Below are positions 57,122 to 64,000 of a DNA stretch of 64,000 nt, in pieces (position 1 is the first letter of the stretch; every line of letters begins with the position of its first letter). The stretch is from Pseudomonas lalkuanensis (GTDB taxonomy: Bacteria > Pseudomonadota > Gammaproteobacteria > Pseudomonadales > Pseudomonadaceae), in the NCBI RefSeq assembly GCF_008807375.1, contig NZ_CP043311.1, forward strand, positions 3,700,001 to 3,764,000. Direction: 5' to 3'. Position numbers and translations under genes: made by a program. The notes beneath the pieces were generated by a model. It made no database searches and had not been told where the DNA came from. It saw only the letters and a program-made list of their open reading frames with translations.

Positions 57122-59947
57122 CTATGCCTGCAGAGCTACACCCAGCTCGTTAGATAGCTCATAGCGAGTTAAAAGCTCAGTATCTGCTTGGCGTGTGTAT
57201 TTTGCGGAAAGTCCTGCCAACGTGGAGTTTGAGACCACGTCCGTATGCGGCACTAACAAATAAGACCACGGTTTACCACCCGTTTTCTTCGCATGAAACT
57301 CAGTCGCGATATGCGCCCAAAGCGCTGCGGTTTCTGCTTTGCGCAATACCGCCGCATCATTTATTTCATCCGCGCGCTTTGTTTCAATAATCAAAATGCG
57401 GTCTTGCATTTCAACCACAAAGTCCGGTTGGTAAGGTGAACCATCTGAGTCGTAGAGTTTGAATTGGTTGGGGCCAGGCTTCATCCAAAGCTTAACGCCA
57501 CTTTCTTTTTCTAAGATCTCGCTCAGCTTACGTTCCGTGTCCGAATCAAACTTGGCCAATGGATAGCAGGACTTACTGAAACCACTAAAAATATAACGCT
57601 TAATCTCATTTAGCTTTGGCGGTGCTTGGCGAAAGTCCAATGAATATTGGCTGCCTGCATTTTCGAAGGTCTGCGGACGTAGATCCTGGAAAGCTGCACT
57701 CACAGTAACGCGATAATTAGTTTTTCCGCGCCACATATTTTTCTTCATATCAGCAAAGATCGCCTCTGCCATTTGCCGAGAGTGACCCTGAAGCACACTA
57801 CGCAGCTCTTCGGGTTTATCGTACTTGGCCTGATAGTGAACCACCACTTGACCAGCCAACTCGTAAAGCACTTCAGCGTGCGAGTCGTAATCAATCTCTG
57901 GAAAGTCCATGAGCTTGGCAACGATATAGTTTTCTAAGCGCTCTTGTTGCTCATCATGGGCATCACCGGCAATGGACTGAGTTTTCTCTGTGCGCAAGAC
58001 CTGAATCAACAACTCGCGAGAGAGCGGTTGATGGTTCCATTGCTTGAGATCCAGCTCGAACGATCTAAAGCCAAAAGACACATTTTGGGTCGGTGTGATG
58101 GTCAATGCCGGAATAGCAATAATCCGCTCAACAAACTGACTGCAAATTGTCTTCACGATTTCTTCAATTTTCGGTGTTCCAACCGGAAAGATCTCAGCTT
58201 GCGGTCTTTGCTCAGTTTGAATGGCCTGCACAATAGCTGCTTGCACTTCCGGCTTATTCAGGTCCGCAAGGCTTGCTACTTGTTTAGCAGTCTGCTGAAC
58301 AACGATCTGAAGGGTCTTCTCGGCCACTTCCACTTCTTGCGCCGTTTGCAAAACGAAAGACGCTGGTGCTTCTGCAATACCAACAGAATTCGAGGGTTCC
58401 GGAATTTTGTAGGTAGTGCTTTTTTCACCACCCTCTTCTTTCGGCATCATGGATTGCACCAGATGCTGCACCACATTAGGTGTAGTGACGACCTCCGGTT
58501 TCGTTGCAGTGACATCTCCATCCTCACCAATAAACACTTGCTTGAGCTTCTTGGTAACGCCGTTTTCCGTTTTGGCCAGTTCAATCAATTCATTGAAGCG
58601 GTCGTGGGCAATCACGGTGAGCTGATCGACTTCAGCCACCCCCGTGCGTTTGCCATACGGCAATCGCAGACCGCGCCCTAAGGTTTGCTCGGTCAGAATA
58701 TCGGAAGCTGATGCACGCAATGGAACAATAGTGAACAGGTTAGTAACGTCCCAACCTTCTTTGAGCTTATTAACATGAATAACAATATCGGTATCGCCGC
58801 TTTTTTCGATATTCAGCAAGCGCTGCGCATTCTCATCACTCTCCTCCCCAGAAGTCTTTGAGTGAATCTCGATCACACGGCCTTTGTAGCGGCCGCCGAA
58901 AAACTCGCCTGACTCTACAAACTGTTTTACCTCGGAGGCATGCGTGGTGTCCTTGGTCACCACCAGCATAAACGGCCGCACGATCGGCTTATCGTAGTTC
59001 TTGGCGTAGGTTTCCAGCGCTACCTTGACATGCTCGTGGTAGTTAACTCCATCCTCAAGCATGATGCGTTCCAGCGCATCGGCATCGACTGATTTCGGAT
59101 TAAAGTTCGCCCGAGTACCAATGGCAGGCTCCTTCACATAACCGTCTTCCATCGCATCCGGCAAATCGTAACGGTACACCACGTTCCTAAACGGCTGAGG
59201 CTTGCTGCCAGTGGTTTTTGGCGTCGCAGTGACCTCAAGGCCCATAATGGGCTGCAATTCGGCAATGGCTTTGAATCCGGCGCTACCGCGATAACGGTGC
59301 GCTTCATCCATCAGCAGCACCAAGTCCTCAAGTTCAGACAGGTACGAGAAATAGCTGTCGCCGATGTACTCTTGTAGACGTTTAATACGCGGCGCTGCCC
59401 CACCTCGTACTTCGGAATTTATCTTTGAAATATTGAAGATATTGATGATTACGCTTTCACGACCAAAAAGGTCGTTACCGCGCACACCTCGACCCTCCTC
59501 ATAGTTTTCCGCATTAACAATCAAAGGCGGAGTATGAGCAAAAGCCTCAATTCCTTTGAACACATATTTAGGACTACGCGGATCAAAATCGAACAACAGT
59601 TTTTCATAGATCGTCAGGTTTGGCGCAAGAACGAAGAAGTTCCGACTCTTGCCGATCATGTGCAAATAGCTAATGAACGCGCCCATTAATCGAGTTTTGC
59701 CGACGCCGGTGGCAACGGAAAAACAAACCGATGGGAAGTCACGCTCGAAGTCTGCAAAATCCGCATCAGTAATCTCACTGAATACCTGGCGCACCTGCTC
59801 CCGAGCGGCCTCTACATCAGTACCCTTTTTCGGATCAATCAGCCCTACGATTGTATCGAGGCGCCGCAGCGCTTCTGTCTGAGGGTTGCGTAACGAAAGA
59901 CGCTGACTAATTTGGGCAACTACACGATCCTTGTTTATTTCAGTCAT
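57122..59947 (-). CDS. Type III restriction-like DEAD helicase/nuclease (Res-like)
   Basis: A 941-residue protein. The helicase N-terminal half has Walker A VATGVGKTRLMGAFISYL (79-85 region) and DEAH box LLMDEAHRYRG (214-217), then VTATPKT and IVPLRASASDILTEQTLGRGLRLPYG (motif VI Arg). The C-terminal domain contains a PD-(D/E)xK nuclease pattern, YQPDFVVEMQDRILIIETKRADE. This is the architecture of type III Res subunits. I start it at the ATG at 59947, 1 bp after the methyltransferase stop; an upstream in-frame extension lies inside that gene. It needs the methyltransferase as its DNA-recognition partner. Confidence 0.88.
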   Translation of the reverse strand: MTEINKDRVVAQISQRLSLRNPQTEALRRLDTIVGLIDPKKGTDVEAAREQVRQVFSEITDADFADFERDFPSVCFSVATGVGKTRLMGAFISYLHMIGKSRNFFVLAPNLTIYEKLLFDFDPRSPKYVFKGIEAFAHTPPLIVNAENYEEGRGVRGNDLFGRESVIINIFNISKINSEVRGGAAPRIKRLQEYIGDSYFSYLSELEDLVLLMDEAHRYRGSAGFKAIAELQPIMGLEVTATPKTTGSKPQPFRNVVYRYDLPDAMEDGYVKEPAIGTRANFNPKSVDADALERIMLEDGVNYHEHVKVALETYAKNYDKPIVRPFMLVVTKDTTHASEVKQFVESGEFFGGRYKGRVIEIHSKTSGEESDENAQRLLNIEKSGDTDIVIHVNKLKEGWDVTNLFTIVPLRASASDILTEQTLGRGLRLPYGKRTGVAEVDQLTVIAHDRFNELIELAKTENGVTKKLKQVFIGEDGDVTATKPEVVTTPNVVQHLVQSMMPKEEGGEKSTTYKIPEPSNSVGIAEAPASFVLQTAQEVEVAEKTLQIVVQQTAKQVASLADLNKPEVQAAIVQAIQTEQRPQAEIFPVGTPKIEEIVKTICSQFVERIIAIPALTITPTQNVSFGFRSFELDLKQWNHQPLSRELLIQVLRTEKTQSIAGDAHDEQQERLENYIVAKLMDFPEIDYDSHAEVLYELAGQVVVHYQAKYDKPEELRSVLQGHSRQMAEAIFADMKKNMWRGKTNYRVTVSAAFQDLRPQTFENAGSQYSLDFRQAPPKLNEIKRYIFSGFSKSCYPLAKFDSDTERKLSEILEKESGVKLWMKPGPNQFKLYDSDGSPYQPDFVVEMQDRILIIETKRADEINDAAVLRKAETAALWAHIATEFHAKKTGGKPWSYLLVPHTDVVSNSTLAGLSAKYTRQADTELLTRYELSNELGVALQA

Positions 59948-59948
59948 C

Positions 59949-61760
59949 TCAGTTTCCCTCAGTACCGTCGAACAGGTTGGCCTGTGCTGCCGACGCTTTA
60001 TTTTTATTAGGTCTGGCGCTCGTGATTTCGACTGCTTCAGACTCTTCGTCATGCATAGGCAATTCTGCGATTTTTAAGGAGTAATCGTCTTTACCCCACT
60101 CGCAACGATCAAGCACCACACGGGGAATTTTTTTGATGGTTAGGTTTGTCAGGCTATCGCCAGCACCCTCATAGGCCATGCAGCAAATTAGCAGGCTACG
60201 CTCTTCGCCCACCTCATCAGACAGGGCCTTGAGCTGATCAAAGGTCAAACTATTGGTGGTCACGTATATAAAGGCGTTTTCAGTGGCCTTACCATGCATC
60301 CAATAATGTTCGGCGGATGGCGCGTAGGTGTAATTGAAATGCTTGCACATGGCCTCGGCCAGCATTTCCGGCCGGTAATCCTTATTGATAACCAAATTAC
60401 CCCACTTGTCTTTTTGCAAAAGAGAGGGCGCTAGCTTAAAAAAGCGGTAGCCACCGCCTCCCTTCCAGCTTTCGACTTCAGTGACTCCGCTTTTGTCGGC
60501 GCCTAAAATGATATTCTTCATTCGTGGGGCAATGTGTGTTACGGCATGCTCTCCGAGCTCAGCCATGATCCAACGACGTCCCATCTTGTGAGCGACAGCA
60601 CCCGTTGTCCCTGACCCGCCGAAAGAGTCAAGAACAATATCCTCACTACCCGAGGTGAACATTTGTATTAATCGCCTAATTAAGGCTTCTGGTTTTTTTC
60701 CTGACGGAAAGCTTACTCCACCCTCTGACTGCAAGTTATTGGTAGGAAGATCCGTCCATAGATTGGATACGGGCCGAGCAATTACTTTCTCCCCATCAAT
60801 CTCCCGAAGACCTTTCCCAAGAAAGTACACCTGCCTTCCCTGATAAATATAAAGCGGATCCAACCCATCCCGATCAAGCTTGATAACGTGATCCAAGTCC
60901 TTGGATCTTTTAAGATGATCACTGAGCCATGCGGCGGGCTTCTGCAATGTTTTCGTTTCAAATACACGATAGGCATTATTTATAGCAAATTCATTAGCCT
61001 TTTCGTTGACAATTTCGATAGCATCATCGCCAAGCGCACGCTTTGCCTTAGCCCACTGCGAATTCGCACTTGACCCCTCATATCCCATCTCACTCAAAAT
61101 ATAAGAATTAATACTTTTAAATCTCCACCTCTCACACTCATCCTCGAAGTTCTCGATAAACCTAGAGAAATGCGCAAGATCAACCTCTTTACTACCCAAG
61201 TAAGGCTGATTATATATCAATCTAGCCTTATCCTTACTATAACAAAGAATAAAATTAGTAACTTGGGTGGGCCCGATATTTACAGTTTTGAAACTTGATG
61301 TAGTCGCGGCCTCGATTGTGATGGTTGTTATGTAATTTTTTCGACCAAAAATTTCATCCATCAAAACCTTACAATAGGCGACCTCAGTATCATCAAGCTG
61401 AAGAGCAATTGCGCCCTCAGGAGCAAGAAGATCATGCAAAATAACCAAGCGCTCCCTCATCATGTTAAGCCATGTTGAGTGCTCGAGATTATCATCGTAG
61501 TGCTCGAATGCAGATCCAGTATTAAAAGGTGGATCGATGTAAATAAATTTCACCTTACCCCGCACATTGGAGTCAGTCTCCAGCGCCTTTAGCGCCAGCA
61601 GATTGTCCCCATGGATCAGCATATTGTCGAACTGATCTCCCTCACGTCGTGTTTCGGCGTGATAAGAGAACTCAGGCTGTTCAATCAGAATTCGGGGCTC
61701 GAGACGCGGGCGCTCGTCTTTGCCAATCCAGGTCAGTTCAAGTTTGGTTTTACCAGCCAT
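59949..61760 (-). CDS. Site-specific DNA methyltransferase (type III Mod-like)
   Basis: A 603-residue beta-class amino-methyltransferase: motif IV DPPFN-TG at residues 76-80 (Phe in place of the usual Tyr), the HSTWLNMMRERLVI helix, and motif I LDSFGGSGTTGAVAHKMGRR at 377-396. The region in between (150-340) is the target-recognition part and is AT-rich in DNA, suggesting a different origin. The ATG at 61760 overlaps the helicase TAA by one base (TAATG) with GGAGC upstream, a coupling signal; another in-frame ATG 15 bases earlier is less favoured. It protects and directs the restriction complex. Confidence 0.9.
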   Translation of the reverse strand: MAGKTKLELTWIGKDERPRLEPRILIEQPEFSYHAETRREGDQFDNMLIHGDNLLALKALETDSNVRGKVKFIYIDPPFNTGSAFEHYDDNLEHSTWLNMMRERLVILHDLLAPEGAIALQLDDTEVAYCKVLMDEIFGRKNYITTITIEAATTSSFKTVNIGPTQVTNFILCYSKDKARLIYNQPYLGSKEVDLAHFSRFIENFEDECERWRFKSINSYILSEMGYEGSSANSQWAKAKRALGDDAIEIVNEKANEFAINNAYRVFETKTLQKPAAWLSDHLKRSKDLDHVIKLDRDGLDPLYIYQGRQVYFLGKGLREIDGEKVIARPVSNLWTDLPTNNLQSEGGVSFPSGKKPEALIRRLIQMFTSGSEDIVLDSFGGSGTTGAVAHKMGRRWIMAELGEHAVTHIAPRMKNIILGADKSGVTEVESWKGGGGYRFFKLAPSLLQKDKWGNLVINKDYRPEMLAEAMCKHFNYTYAPSAEHYWMHGKATENAFIYVTTNSLTFDQLKALSDEVGEERSLLICCMAYEGAGDSLTNLTIKKIPRVVLDRCEWGKDDYSLKIAELPMHDEESEAVEITSARPNKNKASAAQANLFDGTEGN

Positions 61761-64000
61761 TAGATCAGGCTCCATCGAATCGTAAACAGGTGATCCACCT
61801 GTGGCGTCAGGTTAAGTTGTTCGGTAATGGTGTCGAGCATAGCTTCGCGTTCATCGTCAATTTCGCGCAAGCGGCTATAAAGCTGATGCTGTAAATCATC
61901 CACTTGCCGCTTTAAGGTTTTGCCTTCGCGTTGCAGTTCCAGCTTGGCCGCAAGATTGGTGGTCGCACGGGCGAGCTTATTCTTTTCATTGGCCAGCTTG
62001 GTGAGTTCTTTAATTTTCTGGTCATAGGCCACGCGGGCGTCATTACGCCACGCATCAAGACGGTCTTCTTCTTCGTTGAGGAACTCACCCAATCGCTCTT
62101 GCGCCTGCCCAACCAGCGTCGTTTGCCGTGCCTCAGTCACTTCGGCTAATTCTGCCTCGGGAGCCAGCCCAGAAGGCGAGCCAAGCCCTTGGGCTGGAAT
62201 GTGTAGTAAGCGTTCGGCGGTGCTGGGGTCAAGCATGCGGCCGTCATCAGTGAAGGCGACGCAGATCAGCTCATCCCACGTGCGAGCAGGGGTTTGTAAT
62301 GTGAGACGCGAAAGCCGCATCCAACCGGATTGCCCGCGTAAGCTGGCCACATCCGCCAGATTGCCCCCGTAAGCCTTATAGTCAAAGTCAAGCGTTGCCA
62401 TGGGCGTTGATCGCGCTTTAGCCCGCTCAACTAGTTGGTCCGCCAGCCCTCTATCGCCCAAGCGGAAGAAGCGCCAGCCGTTATCTGCTGCCTCAGGCCA
62501 TTCGGTAGACCAAATGTTGCCTTGATAATCAAAGCGCTCGGCATGGTCTGGATGAAAGCGGGCCTCGACCAGTTCCGCGCGTGCCAGATTCAAAAGAGCA
62601 CGACGAAAGTCGCCCAAGGCGGCATGGACGCCTTCCTTACGGCTCATAAGGCGCTCAATCACCTTTTCGTCCATTTCTGCCAAGATCTTGTTGCGTGCAT
62701 CCTGTTTGGCCGCATCAATCTCGACACTGAACTCCTCTTGCAGGCGATCGAAAGCCTCATTTATTTCATCATTCGAGCGGCACGTCTGGACAATCTCCAA
62801 AATGCGCCGCTCGATATCCACACCAGACTCAATTGCGCCTAATACTTCGTCGGATGAGCCAAACACGCCCTCGAAGAGCTTGAACTTCTGTTCTAAGAGT
62901 TGATGGATACGTTCCTCCGCTTGGTTCTTGCGGTTGAGGAAGTTGATGACAGTGACGTCGATCTTTTGCCCATAGCGGTGACAGCGGCCAATCCTCTGTT
63001 CCACTCGCTGGGGGTTCCAGGGCAAGTCATAGTTGATTAGCAGCGAGCAGAACTGCAGGTTGATACCCTCGGCACCTGATTCCGTGGCAATGAGGATGGA
63101 GCGGTCATGTCTGAAGGCATCGACAATGGCCGCTTTCATATCGGCCGTTTTGGAACCTGACACGACCTCAGTGCCTTTATTTTTGGCAAGCCACGCCTTG
63201 TAAAGGGCGGCGCTATCTTTGTCGGTATTCGAGCCGTTGAGAATGACGGTCTGACCAGCGAAGCCGTTTTGCTCCAACAGGTCACGCAAGTAGGCTTGGG
63301 TGCGCACGGACTCAGTAAATACCACGGCCTTGCGCTGGCCGCCTTTGCCTTCTATCTCGGCCATAACGATGGGCAAGCACTCCAGGAGTGCTCGCCCTTT
63401 GGCGTTGTCGTTAATTGAGGTAGCGATATCCCGGTAATGAGTCAGCTCGGCAATTTCTGCCTGAAGCTTTTTCGGGTCAATCTCGTCAAGATCATCATCC
63501 GTATGGTCTTCGACAGCATCCGCCTCGGTTGCGGCTATAGAACCGGCATCACGCCAATCCTCAGCGTCTTCAGCAAAGCCATCGAGATCATCCAGGGTGT
63601 CGTCATCCACTGCCAGCTTGGCTTGCAGGCGGTTGACCATCTTGTCCAAAGTTTTGGCAATGGCAAATGAGGATGAGCCCAGGATCTTGCGCAGGGACAA
63701 GGTCACCAAGTGGCGGCCATTTTTCCCTAGGGCAATGGTGTCTGGGTTTTGCAGGTACGCCGACACTGACTCGTACAGATCCAGCTCAAGCTTGCTGGGG
63801 GTAAAGTCAAAGGTTTTCGGCAGGCGGTTCGTGTAGTTGATCAACCCGGCCTTTTGCACCTGACGACGCAAAGTGCGTTTGCAGATCGGCTCCAAACGAT
63901 GCTGCAGCAGGGTCATAGCAGCAAGGTTACCCTTACCGCCAAACTCGGCCCTAAAGGCCTGCTCCGAACCAAAGTAAGCCTCATCAATGATCGTGACGAG
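61760..64000 (-). CDS. SNF2/RapA-like helicase, 3' part only (runs off the right edge)
   Basis: 746 codons are visible and the frame stays open to the window end (LVTIIDEAYFGSEQAFRAEF...), so the N-terminal helicase motifs lie outside. The visible part has the SNF2 C-terminal lobe: VVFTESVRTQAYLRDLLEQ, ILIATESGAEGINLQFCSLLINYDLPWNPQRVEQRIGRCHRYGQ (motifs V-VI) and VTVINFLNRKNQAEERIHQLLEQKF. A long coiled-coil C-terminus (about 610-730, EKNKLARATTNLAAKLELQ) follows. This RapA-like pattern is shared with DISARM DrmD-type helicases. It is the first gene of a three-gene operon with the methyltransferase and Res-like genes. Confidence 0.88.
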   Translation of the reverse strand, partial: LVTIIDEAYFGSEQAFRAEFGGKGNLAAMTLLQHRLEPICKRTLRRQVQKAGLINYTNRLPKTFDFTPSKLELDLYESVSAYLQNPDTIALGKNGRHLVTLSLRKILGSSSFAIAKTLDKMVNRLQAKLAVDDDTLDDLDGFAEDAEDWRDAGSIAATEADAVEDHTDDDLDEIDPKKLQAEIAELTHYRDIATSINDNAKGRALLECLPIVMAEIEGKGGQRKAVVFTESVRTQAYLRDLLEQNGFAGQTVILNGSNTDKDSAALYKAWLAKNKGTEVVSGSKTADMKAAIVDAFRHDRSILIATESGAEGINLQFCSLLINYDLPWNPQRVEQRIGRCHRYGQKIDVTVINFLNRKNQAEERIHQLLEQKFKLFEGVFGSSDEVLGAIESGVDIERRILEIVQTCRSNDEINEAFDRLQEEFSVEIDAAKQDARNKILAEMDEKVIERLMSRKEGVHAALGDFRRALLNLARAELVEARFHPDHAERFDYQGNIWSTEWPEAADNGWRFFRLGDRGLADQLVERAKARSTPMATLDFDYKAYGGNLADVASLRGQSGWMRLSRLTLQTPARTWDELICVAFTDDGRMLDPSTAERLLHIPAQGLGSPSGLAPEAELAEVTEARQTTLVGQAQERLGEFLNEEEDRLDAWRNDARVAYDQKIKELTKLANEKNKLARATTNLAAKLELQREGKTLKRQVDDLQHQLYSRLREIDDEREAMLDTITEQLNLTPQVDHLFTIRWSLI

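Overview
The window looks like a chromosomal segment of a GC-rich Pseudomonas-type gammaproteobacterium. Pointers are the hbcR/permease/bdhA hydroxybutyrate locus, Pseudomonas-style intergenic hairpin repeats, a photolyase/FAD-oxidase/methyltransferase light-response cluster, and anaerobic-respiration genes. The left part (1-38.7 kb) is GC-rich, densely packed and metabolic. The right part (about 39-64 kb) is accessory: it has a patchier, lower GC content, gene remnants, integrases, toxin-antitoxin genes and a restriction-type system.

Left part. 1-9.3 kb is an anaerobic/NO module: ubiV and ubiU (O2-independent ubiquinone hydroxylation), moeA, moaB and a MoaC fused to a PNPOx-like flavin domain (molybdenum cofactor). 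norR is divergent from a sigma-54 promoter driving an iron-sulfur repair protein (ytfE type), the quinol NO reductase norZ and a small membrane protein. 9.4-13.4 kb is a hydroxybutyrate locus with a sigma-54 activator, two palindromic sites, a -24/-12 promoter, a permease and bdhA. 14.3-24.6 kb is a guanidine-assimilation operon: a sigma-54-like promoter, a guanidine-I (ykkC) riboswitch, an ABC transporter, two carboxyguanidine deiminase-type subunits, a biotin-dependent guanidine/urea carboxylase carrying intergenic-type repeats inside its reading frame, and allophanate hydrolase. 25.1-33.4 kb is a probable light-response cluster. One rightward operon (NTF2-like, SDR, FAD amine oxidase, DUF1365, Cfa-like methyltransferase, DUF2878) converges on a leftward operon (chalcone isomerase-like, SDR, FeS-type photolyase, DUF2256). 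Both promoters carry TTGTACAA boxes with identical spacing. 33.8-38.7 kb holds a Sco1/multicopper oxidase pair, a small secreted protein and three tandem Hsp20 genes.

Right part. 39-40.6 kb contains remnants (LysR tail, IS-end-like repeats) and an orphan C-terminal toxin with an Imm26-like immunity gene. 40.9-49.3 kb is a dimethylsulfoniopropionate (DMSP) catabolic cluster, dddR-dddD-dddB-dddC-dddT. DddD is the two-domain CoA-transferase-type DMSP lyase, DddB and DddC oxidise 3-hydroxypropionate onward to acetyl-CoA, and DddT imports the substrate. This cluster plus a HipBA module lies between two directly repeated ~100-bp sequences (40574 and 51692). A second, unrelated HipBA module with four operator-like boxes follows.

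54.2-57.1 kb is an integration hotspot: two truncated integrases facing each other, the 3' end of a tRNA, an intact tyrosine recombinase and a frameshifted ParE-like toxin. 57.1-64 kb is a three-gene defence-type operon (SNF2-family helicase, DNA methyltransferase, type III-like restriction helicase-nuclease). Its first gene runs off the right edge.
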